Part shown: positions 1 through 9,135 of the stretch, piece by piece
Numbering within the stretch: the stretch's first letter is position 1
How the letters are laid out: each line of letters begins with the position of its first letter
Assembly: GCA_964406445.1 (NCBI GenBank)
Contig: CAYORU010000019.1
Location: 1 to 62,843 of the forward strand
DNA from: SG8-30 sp964406445
GTDB taxonomy: Bacteria; Pseudomonadota; Gammaproteobacteria; Steroidobacterales; Steroidobacteraceae
DNA: 62,843 nucleotides
Reading direction: 5' to 3'
Notes under the pieces: generated by a model
The model's input: the letters and a program-made list of their open reading frames with translations, nothing else
The model's database searches: none
Told to the model about the DNA's origin: nothing
Made by a program: the position numbers and the translations under genes

Positions 1-55
1 GGCATGAGCCAGCAGATTTACAGTCTGCCCCCGTTGGCCGCTTGGGTACCCCTCC
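1..55 (-). tRNA. tRNA-Tyr(GTA), 3' end cut by the window edge
   Basis: Read on the minus strand, the sequence starts GGAGGGG (acceptor stem) at 55, continues through a D-arm with CCCAAGCGGCCAAC, then an anticodon stem GCAGA / TCTGC enclosing the loop CTGTAAA, which gives anticodon GTA. The next bases, TGGCTCATGCC, begin the long variable arm of a class II tRNA such as tRNA-Tyr. The T-arm and 3' acceptor strand lie beyond position 1. The gene is too short and non-coding to show as an ORF. Confidence 0.93.
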
Positions 56-70
56 GGAAATGAGCCGCGT

Positions 71-99
71 ATTTTCGTGTCGCGGCGCCTGACTGTCAA
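71..99 (-). promoter_or_regulatory. sigma-70 promoter of tRNA-Tyr
   Basis: On the minus strand a perfect TTGACA (-35, 99-94) is followed by a 17-nt spacer and GAAAAT (-10, 76-71). A GC-rich discriminator (ACGCGGC) follows, as is usual for stable-RNA promoters under stringent control. The tRNA 5' end is 16 nt past the -10 box. Confidence 0.75.
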
Positions 100-132
100 T
101 GGCGGGGGACGGGGTCTGGGGCCCCTCGCGGG

Positions 133-510
133 CTACCGCTTGCCGTGAACGGCGATGATCAGGCCGGCCTCGGCCGGGTTGAGGCCCAGGCTTCGCTCCA
201 GGTCGGCGGCGGTCGCCCCGGCCCGGGCGGCCTGGATGGCGCGGTCGTAGGGCCCCCCGTCGGTGCGAAGCTCCACCGCCCCGACCCGCTCGACGAGGGC
301 CTCGAGCGTCGGCTCGGCCCGGTCCAGCCTCGCCAGGGCGTCGAGGCCGCCGGCCCCCACCGCGTCGAGGTCCACCCGCAGCCGACCGACCTCCCGCTCC
401 AGCGTCCGGATCCGTCGCCTCGCGAGGTGCAGCCCCGCCAGGGCGGCCAGGGCGAGCAGGCCGGCACCGAGGGCCAGCGCCTCGAGCGGCCCGAGGCCGG
501 CGGGATTCAC
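133..510 (-). CDS. DUF2802 family protein, last gene of the flagellar operon
   Basis: This small protein (125 aa, GTG start overlapping the end of motD) has one N-terminal membrane helix (about residues 10-30, ALALGAGLLALAALAGLHLA), a short coiled-coil stretch (RRRIRTLEREVGRLRVDLDAV) and a conserved C-terminal segment (YDRAIQAARAGATAADLERSLGL..EAGLI) that looks like a helix-turn-helix-like DUF2802 tail. DUF2802 proteins are commonly found at the 3' end of fliA/motCD operons in Pseudomonas relatives; their molecular role is not established. Position and fold suggest a membrane-anchored accessory protein of motility. Confidence 0.75.
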   Translation of the reverse strand: MNPAGLGPLEALALGAGLLALAALAGLHLARRRIRTLEREVGRLRVDLDAVGAGGLDALARLDRAEPTLEALVERVGAVELRTDGGPYDRAIQAARAGATAADLERSLGLNPAEAGLIIAVHGKR

Positions 511-1418
511 GGGCTCCCGCCCGCCGCGCCGGCGGGGCGAGTCAGCAACGAGGCCACCGGCACGCCCGGCACCACCGTTTCCTCGGGAGGTCGCCGCTCG
601 CGCGAGCCGGCATAGTCGCCCTGGGCCTGCGGCGTCTCGAGCACGACGATCACGACCCGCCGGTTGCGATTGCGCCCTTCGGCCGTGCGGTTGTCCTCGA
701 GCGGATGGTGTTCGCCGAGCCCGATGATCTCCATTCGCGTCGGATCGACGCCGTTCGACGTAAATAGGCGCACGACATTCGCTGCACGCGCCGCCGAGAG
801 CTCCCAGTTCGACGGGAACACGGCGGTGCGGATCGGCAGGTTGTCGGTGTGCCCCTCGACCCGGATGGGGTTCGGGAAAGGCGCGAGGATCCCGGCGAGC
901 CGGGCCACCACCGGCACCGCCCGCTCGGCGACCCGGGCGTCGCCGCTGCCGAACAGGATGTCCGTGTTGACCTCAACCTCCAGCCAGCGCCGCGTCTCGC
1001 GGATGCGCACGTCGCCGTCGTCGATCAGCCCCTGCAGCGCGAGGCGCACCTCGCCGGCCATCCGTTCGAGCGCGGCCCGGCCAGCCGGGTCGTCGTTCCT
1101 CGCCATGCCGTCCACCTCCGGCACGGGGCGCGGGTCGGGAACCTTGAGCAGCGCCGTCGGCGCCCCGCCGGCGAGCTGCGACTGCCCGCCCTTGCCTCCG
1201 GCAGAGGAGTTGCCGATGTTGATGGGCGCCACGGTCTTGGGCTGGCCGCGGAAGGCCGCCACCAGCGAGTCTGACAGCACGCGGTACTTGCCCTCGTTGA
1301 CCGAGGACATGGAGTACATCACCACGAAGAAGGCGAGCAGCAGCGTGATGAGGTCGCCGTAGGGGATGGCCCAGGCCTCGTGGTTGGCGTGCTCCTCGTG
1401 TTTCTTCCTGCGCGCCAC
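507..1418 (-). CDS. motD: flagellar stator protein MotD (MotB-like, OmpA domain)
   Basis: MotB-type half of a flagellar stator. A single membrane helix near residues 17-38 contains the proton-path aspartate in the motif YGDLITLLLAFF. A proline/glycine-rich plug region follows, and the C-terminal OmpA-like peptidoglycan-binding domain carries the signature GHTDNLPIR (about residues 190-198). It partners with MotC, encoded 9 bp upstream, to make the second stator set that drives swarming or high-load rotation in pseudomonads. The GTG start follows the motC stop. Its length of 303 aa is usual for the family. Confidence 0.93.
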   Translation of the reverse strand: MARRKKHEEHANHEAWAIPYGDLITLLLAFFVVMYSMSSVNEGKYRVLSDSLVAAFRGQPKTVAPINIGNSSAGGKGGQSQLAGGAPTALLKVPDPRPVPEVDGMARNDDPAGRAALERMAGEVRLALQGLIDDGDVRIRETRRWLEVEVNTDILFGSGDARVAERAVPVVARLAGILAPFPNPIRVEGHTDNLPIRTAVFPSNWELSAARAANVVRLFTSNGVDPTRMEIIGLGEHHPLEDNRTAEGRNRNRRVVIVVLETPQAQGDYAGSRERRPPEETVVPGVPVASLLTRPAGAAGGSP

Positions 1419-1427
1419 GCCGCCGCC

Positions 1428-2171
1428 TCAGTGGTTCAGGTAGCCGTTCAGCTTCGCCTCGATGTTGCGCGGGTTCTCGCCCTGCGCGATCGAGATGATC
1501 CCCTCGATGCACATCTGCCGCAGCTGGCTCTGCTGGTGGATCAGCGCCTTGAGCTTGTTGGCCATCGGCAGGAACAGGAGGTTCGCGAGGCCGATGCCGT
1601 AGACCGTGGCGGTGAAGGCCGCGGCGATGCCCGGGCCGAGCTTGCTCGGGTCGGCGAGGTTCTGCATCACCGCCATGAGGCCGAGCACCGCGCCGATGAT
1701 GCCGAGCGTCGGCGCGTAGATGCCCATGCCCTCGAAGACCTTGGCGGCCTGGGTGTCGGCGTGCTCGCGGGTCTCGAGCTCCACCTCCATCACCTGCCGG
1801 ATGGCCTCCGGCTCGCCGCCGTCCACGAGCGCCTGCAGGCCCTTCTTCATGAAGTCGTCGGTCTCCTGCTCGACCGAGGACTCGAGGCCGAGCAGCCCCT
1901 GCTTGCGGGCCACGTTGCTCCACTCGACGATCTTCTGCACGGTGGCCGCAGCGTCGGTGAAGGGCGGCTTGAAGATCCAGCCGGCGATGCCCATCGCGCG
2001 ACGGAAGGTGGCGAGCGGCGTCTGCACCAGGATCGCAGCCACCGTCCCGACCACCACGATCACGAAGGCCGCGCCGCCGATCAGGCCCTTGACGCCAGCG
2101 CCCTTCAGGATGCTGCCGCCGACCAGCGCGAACAGCGCCAGAACCGCCCCGGAGATGCTCAGGATGTCCAT
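1428..2171 (-). CDS. motC: flagellar stator protein MotC (MotA family)
   Basis: MotA/TolQ/ExbB-family proton channel subunit with four membrane helices: two at the N terminus (MDILSISGAVLALFALVGG and AAFVIVVVGTVAAIL) and two in the second half (IYAPTLGIIGAVLGLMAVM and AFTATVYGIGLANLLFLPM). The cytoplasmic loop between them would contact FliG. The start codon overlaps the fliA stop (TGATG), so the gene is translationally coupled to fliA. In Pseudomonas the cheY, cheZ, cheA and cheB genes separate fliA and motC; here they are absent. Confidence 0.93.
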   Translation of the reverse strand: MDILSISGAVLALFALVGGSILKGAGVKGLIGGAAFVIVVVGTVAAILVQTPLATFRRAMGIAGWIFKPPFTDAAATVQKIVEWSNVARKQGLLGLESSVEQETDDFMKKGLQALVDGGEPEAIRQVMEVELETREHADTQAAKVFEGMGIYAPTLGIIGAVLGLMAVMQNLADPSKLGPGIAAAFTATVYGIGLANLLFLPMANKLKALIHQQSQLRQMCIEGIISIAQGENPRNIEAKLNGYLNH

Positions 2172-2953
2172 CAGCGCTGCCTACCCCCGTCCTCGCGCCG
2201 CGCGCCGCCCGTCGTCCAGTCCTGCATCCGCGCCCGCAGGCGCACCAGCGCCTGGCCGTGGATCTGGCAGACCCGCGACTCGGTCACCTCCAGCACCTCG
2301 CCGATCTCGCGCAGGTTCAGCTCCTCGTCGTAGTACAGCGAAAGCACCAGCCGCTCCCGCTCCGGCAAGCCCTCGACGGCGGCCGCGAGCGCGTCGCGGA
2401 AGCCGTCCTTCTCGAGCTCATCGACCGGCCCCGGCGCGCCGTCGGCGATGACGTCGACCGGGTTGTCCTCGTCCTGCGGATTCATCTGCTCGAAGCTGAA
2501 CAGCCGGCAGGCCGCCGCGTCGCGGGCGAGCCGGTGGTACTCGTCGAGCGAGATGCCGAGCACGCGGGCCACCTCGGCGGGCTTCGCCTCGGTCCCGGTC
2601 TCGTTCTCGACCCGGCGCATCGCCTCCGACATCTCGCGCACGCCGCGGTGCACCGAGCGCGGCGTCCAGTCGGCCCGGCGCACCTCGTCGAGCATGGCGC
2701 CGCGGATCCGGATGCCGGCGTAGGTCTCGAAGCTCGCGCCCTTCTCGGCCGTGTACTGCCGGGCGGCGTCGAGCAGCCCGATCATCCCGGCCTGGATCAG
2801 GTCGTCGACCTCGACCGACGGCGGCATCCTCGAGACCAGGTGGTAGGCGATGCGCTTGACCAGCTCCGCGTGCCGCGTCACGAGATCTTCCGCGGACGCG
2901 GCGGGACTGGCCCGCGCGCCGTCGGCCTGCGCGTAGTGCTTCGCTGCTGTCAT
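2171..2953 (-). CDS. fliA: flagellar sigma factor FliA (sigma-28)
   Basis: Alternative sigma factor for late flagellar genes (260 aa). Region 2 has VDDLIQAGMIGLLDAA, region 3 follows, and region 4 has the helix-turn-helix LREIGEVLEVTESRVCQIH. The start chosen is the ATG at 2953, which overlaps the fleN stop as ATGA; the open frame runs 30 codons further upstream, but that part lies within fleN and does not look like FliA. Its likely targets in this window are the sigma-28 promoters before fliC and flgM. Its antagonist FlgM is encoded at 41198. Confidence 0.95.
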   Translation of the reverse strand: MTAAKHYAQADGARASPAASAEDLVTRHAELVKRIAYHLVSRMPPSVEVDDLIQAGMIGLLDAARQYTAEKGASFETYAGIRIRGAMLDEVRRADWTPRSVHRGVREMSEAMRRVENETGTEAKPAEVARVLGISLDEYHRLARDAAACRLFSFEQMNPQDEDNPVDVIADGAPGPVDELEKDGFRDALAAAVEGLPERERLVLSLYYDEELNLREIGEVLEVTESRVCQIHGQALVRLRARMQDWTTGGARREDGGRQR

Positions 2954-3837
2954 TGCATCGCGCCCGCGGCCGGCGGCTGGATCCCGACCAGCCGCTCCAC
3001 GAAGAACTCCAGGTGGCCTCGTGCCTCTCCCGGCACCTCCCACTTATCGGCCCTCGCCGCCAGATTCTTGAGCGCCCGGGCGGCCGGGCAACCCGGGAAG
3101 GCCTCCACCACCGGCTGCTGGCGCCGCACCGCGAGGCGCAGCGTCTCGTCGCGGGGCACGGCGCCGGCGAAATCGAGCGTCACGTCGAGAAACCGGTCAC
3201 AGACCCGGCGGATCTGGTCGTGTAGCGCCCGGCCCTCCTCCTCCGACCCGACCTGGTTCGCCAGCAGCTCGAAGCGGCGCACGCCGTGGTCGCGCGAGAG
3301 GACCTTGATCACGGCGTAGGCGTCGGTGATCGAGGCCGGCTCGTCGCAGACGACGACCAGCACGCGGTGCGCGGCCCGGGCGAAGGTGGTGACCGAGCGC
3401 GAGACGCCGGCGGCGGTGTCGACCAGCAGCACGTCGAGGTCGCCGGCCAGCTCGCTGAAGGCGTGGATGATCCCGGCCTGCTCGGCGCTGCCGAGATCCG
3501 CCATCCCGGCGACCCCGGAGGCCGCCGGCACCAGCTTCAGGCCGCGCGGCCCGCTCACGACCACGTCGGCCAGCGCGCATTCGCCGGCCAGCACGTGGGC
3601 GAGCGTCCGCCGCGGCGCGAGGCCGAGCAGCACGTCGGCGTTGGCGAGCCCGAGGTCGGCGTCGAGCAGCATCACCTCGAGGCCGCGCGCCGCGAGCGCC
3701 ACGCCGAGGTTGGTCGCCACGCAGGTCTTGCCGACCCCGCCCTTGCCGCCGGTGACCGCGATCACCTTCACCGGCCGGCCAGCGACGCGCCGGCCGAGCC
3801 CCGCCGCCTGGCCGGGAAACCTGCGCAGGTCACCCAT
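2950..3837 (-). CDS. fleN: flagellar number regulator FleN/FlhG (MinD-like ATPase)
   Basis: ParA/MinD-family ATPase (295 aa) that limits flagellar number at the pole and restrains FleQ in Pseudomonas. The deviant Walker A GKGGVGKT sits at residues 31-38, with LLDADLGLANADVLLGL (switch I region) and LLVDTAAGVS (Walker B) downstream. It has an N-terminal extension (LRRFPGQAAGLGRR) resembling the DQAxxLR motif that stimulates FlhF in FlhG proteins. It overlaps flhF by 8 bp and fliA by 4 bp, the standard flhF-fleN-fliA arrangement. Confidence 0.93.
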   Translation of the reverse strand: MGDLRRFPGQAAGLGRRVAGRPVKVIAVTGGKGGVGKTCVATNLGVALAARGLEVMLLDADLGLANADVLLGLAPRRTLAHVLAGECALADVVVSGPRGLKLVPAASGVAGMADLGSAEQAGIIHAFSELAGDLDVLLVDTAAGVSRSVTTFARAAHRVLVVVCDEPASITDAYAVIKVLSRDHGVRRFELLANQVGSEEEGRALHDQIRRVCDRFLDVTLDFAGAVPRDETLRLAVRRQQPVVEAFPGCPAARALKNLAARADKWEVPGEARGHLEFFVERLVGIQPPAAGAMQ

Positions 3838-5110
3838 GGGCCTGCACTCCGCCGAAGTGCTCGGACAGGTAGGCGTCGTCGGCGACCCTCCCGCTGCGGG
3901 CGCGCAGCTTGACCGCCTTGCGCACCAGCCAGACCTTGCGGGCCGCCGCCGGGTGCAGGTCCTCCGGCACGCGCTGGCCGTCGCAGAGGTGGGCGATCGG
4001 CAGCTTCGCCCGCATGGTCGCCGAGATCACCGGCCCGAGGCTCGCCGCCTCGTCGATCTTGGTGACGATGCAGGCCGCGGGCGCGAGCGGCGCATGGGCG
4101 CGGACGATGTCGTCGAGGGTGGCGAGGTCGGCGTTGGCCGGCAGCACGAGCAGCGTGCGGATGGCGCCGCCGGCCGAGCGGATCAGCGCCGCCTGCTCCC
4201 GGAGGCGCAGGTCCTGCTGGCCGACGCCGGCCGTGTCCACCAGCACCAGGCTGCGGCGCGACCAGTCGTCGAGCGCGCGGGCCAGCTCGCCAGGCGACCC
4301 GGCCGTCTTCATCGCCACGCCGAGCATGCGGGAGTAGGCGCCGAGGTGCTCGCGCGCGCCGATGCGGTAGCCGTCGATGCTGACGAGGCCGACCGCGCCG
4401 GGCCCGCGCCGCTGCACGTAGTGCGCGGCCAGCTTGGCGATGGTCGTGGTCTTGCCGATCCCGGTCGGCCCGACCAGGGCGAAGACGCCGCCCCGCGCCA
4501 GCAGGCCGTCGTCCACCACCGGGATGCCGCGCATCAGCAGCGCCATCGCGACCCGGCTCGCGTCCTCGGGATTGGTCACGGCCGGCATGGAGTTGACCAG
4601 CGCACGGGCCAGGTCGGGCGCCAGGTCGAGCGAGCTCAAGTCGCGCAGCACCTTGGCCCGGAACGGCTCGCGCCGGGCGAGGTCGTCCCAGGCCAGCCGC
4701 GCGAGCTGATACTCGAGCAGCCGGCGCAGCGCCTCCACCTCGCGGCGCATGGCCACGATCTCCGCGTCCTGCGACCAGGCGAGCCGCGGCCCGCCCGAAG
4801 CCGGGCCGTCCCCGGCCGGGTCCTCCCCGCCCTCGTCCGGCCGTCCCGCCTCGCGCGCGCGCGCCACCGTATTGAGCACCGACTCGAAGCCGCCGCCCGC
4901 GGCCGCCCCGCGGCGGCTGGCATCGCGCGCGCCGCGTCCGGCCTGCACGCCCGCGGCGAGCGCCGCGTCGTAGTCCGTCGCCGCGACCACCTCGAGCCCG
5001 TCGGCGACGCGTCCGCTCGAGACGATCACCGCGTCCGTGCCGAGCTCGTCCCGCACCTGGGCGAGGGCCTCGCGCATCGTAGGCGCCACGAACCTGCGGA
5101 TCTTCATCAT
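3830..5110 (-). CDS. flhF: flagellar SRP-like GTPase FlhF
   Basis: SRP-family GTPase (426 aa) that places the flagellum at the cell pole. The N-terminal basic domain MMKIRRFVAPTMREAL is followed by a variable linker and an NG domain. The G1 loop GPTGIGKT is at about 214-221, with DTAGVGQQD as the G3 motif and TKIDEA as the G4 motif. The start could be either of two adjacent ATG codons (5110 or 5107). It lies between flhA and fleN as in other polar flagellates. Confidence 0.94.
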   Translation of the reverse strand: MMKIRRFVAPTMREALAQVRDELGTDAVIVSSGRVADGLEVVAATDYDAALAAGVQAGRGARDASRRGAAAGGGFESVLNTVARAREAGRPDEGGEDPAGDGPASGGPRLAWSQDAEIVAMRREVEALRRLLEYQLARLAWDDLARREPFRAKVLRDLSSLDLAPDLARALVNSMPAVTNPEDASRVAMALLMRGIPVVDDGLLARGGVFALVGPTGIGKTTTIAKLAAHYVQRRGPGAVGLVSIDGYRIGAREHLGAYSRMLGVAMKTAGSPGELARALDDWSRRSLVLVDTAGVGQQDLRLREQAALIRSAGGAIRTLLVLPANADLATLDDIVRAHAPLAPAACIVTKIDEAASLGPVISATMRAKLPIAHLCDGQRVPEDLHPAAARKVWLVRKAVKLRARSGRVADDAYLSEHFGGVQAHG

Positions 5111-5132
5111 TCACTCCCGGGCGCGAACGCCC

Positions 5133-7223
5133 TCAGCGACCGACCGCCGCCACCACGCGGATGCGGCGGTTCTCCGGAACCTCGGTATAGGCGAGCACGT
5201 TGAGCCCCGGCACGCTGTGGCGCGTCAGGCGCGCGAGCCAGGGCCTCAGCTTCGGCGTCACCAGCAGCACGGCGGGCTCGCCGGCGAGCTCCTGGCGTCG
5301 CGCCGTGTCGGCGAGCGACTGGTGCATGCGGTCGGCGAGGCCGGGCTCGAAGCCCGGGCCGGCCTCGTCGCCGAGCATGGTGTCGGACAGCATCTGCTCC
5401 AGCTTCGGGTCGAGCGTGATCACCGGCAGCTCCTGCCGGAGCCCCGTGATGTTCTGGACGATGCTGCGGCCGAGCGCGACGCGCACCGCGGCGGTGAGCT
5501 GGACGGGGTCCTGCGTGCGCGGGCCGTGCTCGGCGAGCGTCTCGCAGATCGTGCGCAGGTTGCGGATCGGCACGCGCTCGGCGAGCAGGTTCTGCAGCAC
5601 CTTAACCACGACGCTGAGCGGCAGCACCTTCGGCACCAGGTCCTCGACCAGCTTCGGCGCCGAGCGCTTCAGCCGGTCCAGCAGCTGCTGCGCGTCCTCG
5701 TGGCCGAGCAGTTCGTGGGCGTGCTGCTGCAGCAGGTGCGAGAGGTGGGTGGCGATCACGGTGCCGGCATCGACCACCGTGTAGCCGAGGGTCTGGGCCT
5801 GCTCGCGCCGGCTCTTCTCGATCCACACGGCCTCGAGGCCGAAGGCCGGGTCGCGCGTCTCGAGCCCGGCGAGCGGGCCGCTGACCTGGCCGGGGTTGAT
5901 CGCGAGGTCGCGGTCCGGGAACACCTCGGCCTCCCCCACCGGCACGCCGAGCACGCTGATGCGGTAGGCGCTGGGCGGCAACTCGAGGTTGTCGCGGATG
6001 TGCACGGCCTGGATCAGGAAGCCGAGTTCCTCGGAGAGCTTGCGGCGCACGCCCTTGATGCGGCCCATCAGTTCGCCGCCCTGCGCCTTGTCCACGAGCG
6101 GGATCAGCCGGTAGCCGACCTCGAGGCCGACCAGGTCCACCTGCTCGACGTCGTCCCAGGACAGCTCGCGGGTCTCGGCCGGGGCCGCCGCGGGCGCGCC
6201 GCCCTTGGCCCCCTCGGCCACCTCGGCGAGCGCGGCCGCGTCGCGCCGCCGCCGCAGCAGCAGCGCCCCGCCGGCGCAGATCGCCGCCATCAGCAGGAAG
6301 GCGACGTTCGGCATCCCGGGCACGACGCCCATCACGCCGAGGATCGCCGCCGCCACGCCGAGCGCCCGCGGCTGCGAGAGCACCTGCGAGGCCACCTGCT
6401 CGCTCATGTCGCTCGAGCGTGAGATGCGCGTGACCAGCACCGCGGTCGCGACCGACAGCAGCAGCGCCGGGATCTGGGCGACCAGGCCATCGCCGACGGT
6501 GAGCAGCGCGTAGGAGCGCATCGCCTCGCCGAAGCCGAGGTCATGCTGCAGGGTGCCGATCGCCAGCCCGCCGAACAGGTTGATGAAGACGATCAGGATG
6601 CCGGCGACCGCGTCGCCGCGGACGAACTTGCTGGCGCCGTCCATGGAGCCGTAGAAGTCGGCCTCCTCGCGGATCTCCATGCGCCGCGCCTGGGCCTCCG
6701 CCTGGGTCAGGATGCCGGCGTTGAGGTCGGCGTCGATCGCCATCTGCTTGCCGGGCATCGCGTCGAGGGTGAAGCGCGCACTCACCTCCGAGACGCGGCC
6801 CGCGCCCTTGGTGATCACCACGAAGTTGATGATCACGAGGATGGCGAACACGACGATGCCGACCGCGTAGTCGCCGCCGACCACGAACGAGCCGAAGGAC
6901 TCGATCACTTCGCCGGCCGCGGCCGGGCCGGTGTGGCCCTGCATCAGCACGACCCGCGTCGAGGCGACGTTGAGCCCGAGGCGCAGCAGCGTGGCGGCGA
7001 GCAGGACGGTCGGGAAGACCGCGAAGTCGAGCGGCCGGCGCACGTAGATCACCGCGAGGATCACCACGAGCGACAGCGAGATGTTGAAGGTGAACAGGAC
7101 GTCGAGGGCGAGCGGCGGCAGCGGCAGCACGAACATCGCCATCATCACGAGCAGCAGCAGCGGCACGGCGAGGCCGTTGCGGCCGAACTCGAGGATCATG
7201 GCGGCGGCGGAGCGGGGATTCAT
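5133..7223 (-). CDS. flhA: flagellar export gate protein FlhA
   Basis: Large inner-membrane component of the flagellar type III export gate (696 aa, usual length). About eight hydrophobic helices fill the first 330 residues, with the conserved FHIPEP-type loop represented by RFTLDAMPGKQMAIDADLNAG and RREADFYGSMDGASKFVRGD-like text near 150-205. The C-terminal cytosolic domain, which docks chaperone-substrate complexes, follows. The start overlaps the flhB stop (ATGA). Confidence 0.96.
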   Translation of the reverse strand: MNPRSAAAMILEFGRNGLAVPLLLLVMMAMFVLPLPPLALDVLFTFNISLSLVVILAVIYVRRPLDFAVFPTVLLAATLLRLGLNVASTRVVLMQGHTGPAAAGEVIESFGSFVVGGDYAVGIVVFAILVIINFVVITKGAGRVSEVSARFTLDAMPGKQMAIDADLNAGILTQAEAQARRMEIREEADFYGSMDGASKFVRGDAVAGILIVFINLFGGLAIGTLQHDLGFGEAMRSYALLTVGDGLVAQIPALLLSVATAVLVTRISRSSDMSEQVASQVLSQPRALGVAAAILGVMGVVPGMPNVAFLLMAAICAGGALLLRRRRDAAALAEVAEGAKGGAPAAAPAETRELSWDDVEQVDLVGLEVGYRLIPLVDKAQGGELMGRIKGVRRKLSEELGFLIQAVHIRDNLELPPSAYRISVLGVPVGEAEVFPDRDLAINPGQVSGPLAGLETRDPAFGLEAVWIEKSRREQAQTLGYTVVDAGTVIATHLSHLLQQHAHELLGHEDAQQLLDRLKRSAPKLVEDLVPKVLPLSVVVKVLQNLLAERVPIRNLRTICETLAEHGPRTQDPVQLTAAVRVALGRSIVQNITGLRQELPVITLDPKLEQMLSDTMLGDEAGPGFEPGLADRMHQSLADTARRQELAGEPAVLLVTPKLRPWLARLTRHSVPGLNVLAYTEVPENRRIRVVAAVGR

Positions 7224-8347
7224 GGCAGGAGGAACTCCCCGGGCACCTCGGGCGAGGGCCGGCGCACCCGCGAGGCGTCGCCGCGTGCCGCCCGCAGCTG
7301 GTAGACGTAGGTGAGCACCTGGGCGACGGCGAGGTACAGCCCGGAGGGCACCTCGCGGCCGATCTCGGTGGTCGCGTAGATGGCCCGCGCGAGCGGCGGC
7401 GCCTCGAACAGCGGCACGCCGTGCTCCGCGGCGACGCGCCGGATCTCGAGCGCCACCAGGTCGCGGCCCTTGGCGAGCACGCGCGGGGCGCGCATCCGGC
7501 CCGGCTCGTACTTCAGCGCGACGGAGTAGTGGGTCGGGTTGGTCACCACGACGTCGGCGCGCGGCACGTCCTGCATCATGCGCCGGCGCGCCAGCTCGCG
7601 TTGCGCCGCGCGCACCCGCGAGCGCACCTCGGGCCGGCCCTCGGTCTGCTTCAGCTCGTCGAGCAGTTCCTGGCGGGTCATGCGCAGGTTGCGGCGATGC
7701 GACCAGACCTGGAAGGGCACGTCGACCGCGGCCACCAGCACGAGGGCCGCGGTCATGACGAGCCCCGCGAGCCCCAGCAGCCAGGTCGCCTCGCCCAGCG
7801 CGCGCCCGGTCGGCATCGCGGCGAGCGCCATCATGTCAGGCAGCAGCCACCACACGACCAGCGCCGCGGTGCCGCCGACCACCAGGAACTTGGCGAGCGC
7901 CTTGGCCAGCTCGACGAGCCCCTGCAGGCCGAACACGCGCTTGAGGCCCTCGAGCGGATTCAGCCGCTTGAGGTCCGGGCCGAGCGCCTGTCCGCTGAAC
8001 ACCCAGCCGCCGGTGGCGAGCGGCGCGACCAGCGCGACCAGCACCACCACGCCGAACAGCGGCGCGAGCCCGAGGCCCGCCTGGAGGATCGCGCCGTTGA
8101 AGGCTTCGATCCCCGCCATCGGGTCGGCGAGCGACTCTCGCGCCGGCGACAGGCCGGCCCGCATCACCCGCTCGAGGCTCGCGGCCAGCAGCCCGCCCGC
8201 GAGCAGCAAGGTCGTCGCGCCCGCCACCATGACCGCGGTGCCGGCGAGCTCGCGCGAGCGCGGCACCTGGCCGCGCTCGCGTGCGTCCTGCAGCCGTTTC
8301 GGCGTCGGTTGTTCGGTCCGCTGGTCGCGATCCGCCTGCTCGGCCAC
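7220..8347 (-). CDS. flhB: flagellar export specificity switch FlhB
   Basis: FlhB/YscU family protein of 375 aa. The N terminus is hydrophilic (EQADRDQRTEQPTPKRLQDARERGQVPRS is cytoplasmic), followed by four membrane segments and a C-terminal domain containing the autocleavage motif NPTH in the context VTNPTHYSVAL. Cleavage at NPTH, sensed with FliK, switches export from rod/hook to filament substrates. The start is GTG, 3 bp after fliR, and the gene sits inside the fliL-to-fleN operon. Confidence 0.95.
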   Translation of the reverse strand: MAEQADRDQRTEQPTPKRLQDARERGQVPRSRELAGTAVMVAGATTLLLAGGLLAASLERVMRAGLSPARESLADPMAGIEAFNGAILQAGLGLAPLFGVVVLVALVAPLATGGWVFSGQALGPDLKRLNPLEGLKRVFGLQGLVELAKALAKFLVVGGTAALVVWWLLPDMMALAAMPTGRALGEATWLLGLAGLVMTAALVLVAAVDVPFQVWSHRRNLRMTRQELLDELKQTEGRPEVRSRVRAAQRELARRRMMQDVPRADVVVTNPTHYSVALKYEPGRMRAPRVLAKGRDLVALEIRRVAAEHGVPLFEAPPLARAIYATTEIGREVPSGLYLAVAQVLTYVYQLRAARGDASRVRRPSPEVPGEFLLP

Positions 8348-8350
8348 GGC

Positions 8351-9127
8351 TCAGCCTCCGCCGGCCAGCGAGGAGGCCACGCCGAAGGCCTGCTCGAGCA
8401 GCTCGAGGAACACGCCGCGCAGCGCCGGCAGCGACAGCAGCAGCACCAGGAAGCCGAACAGCATCGCCACGGGAAAGCCGACGGCGAAGAGGTTGAGCTG
8501 CGGCGCGGCCCGGCTGACCACCCCCATGCCGAGGTTGATCCCGAGCAGCGCGATCAGCGCCGGCAGCGCGATGACGAGCCCGGCCTCGAAGACCTTGCCG
8601 CCCCACAGCGCGAGCGACCACAGCCCGTCCGGGCCGAGTCCCGCGCTTCCCACCGGCGCCCAGCGGAAGCTGTCGACCAGGACCGTGATCAACGCCACGT
8701 GGCCGTCCACCGACAGGAACATCAGGATCCCGAGGATCAGCAGGAACTGCGACAGCACCGGCGTCGCGGCGCCCCGCGCGGGATCGACCAGGGTCGCGAA
8801 GCCGAGCCCCATGGTCATCGCCACGAGCTGACCGGCCATGACCAGCGCGTCGAAGGCGATCTGCACGGCGAAGCCGATCGCGACGCCGATCGCGACCTGG
8901 GTCGCCATCGCGAGCACGCCGGGGGCCGACAGCGGTTCGAGATCCGGCGGCGGCGGCGCCAGAGGCGAGACCATCACGGCCAGCGCGAGCGCGAGCACGA
9001 TGCGCAGCCGCGCCGGCACCACGTTGGCCCCGAGCACCGGCGCCACCAGCATCAGGCCCGAGATGCGCAGCAGCGGCCACAGCAGCGCCGTGAACCAGTC
9101 CGCGATGCGCCCGGCCTCGAGTTCCAT
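8351..9127 (-). CDS. fliR: flagellar export gate protein FliR
   Basis: Polytopic membrane protein of 258 aa with about six hydrophobic segments, matching FliR of the export gate complex with FliP and FliQ. Recognisable family text includes FTALLWPLLRISGLMLVAPVLGANVVPARLRIVLALALA at the N terminus (too long to be one motif, with the R-I-S-G and P-A-R-L-R positions conserved) and INLGMGVVSRAAPQLNLFAVGFP in the second half. An ATG start sits 8 bp downstream of fliQ. Confidence 0.94.
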   Translation of the reverse strand: MELEAGRIADWFTALLWPLLRISGLMLVAPVLGANVVPARLRIVLALALAVMVSPLAPPPPDLEPLSAPGVLAMATQVAIGVAIGFAVQIAFDALVMAGQLVAMTMGLGFATLVDPARGAATPVLSQFLLILGILMFLSVDGHVALITVLVDSFRWAPVGSAGLGPDGLWSLALWGGKVFEAGLVIALPALIALLGINLGMGVVSRAAPQLNLFAVGFPVAMLFGFLVLLLSLPALRGVFLELLEQAFGVASSLAGGG

Positions 9128-9135
9128 TCCGCGCC

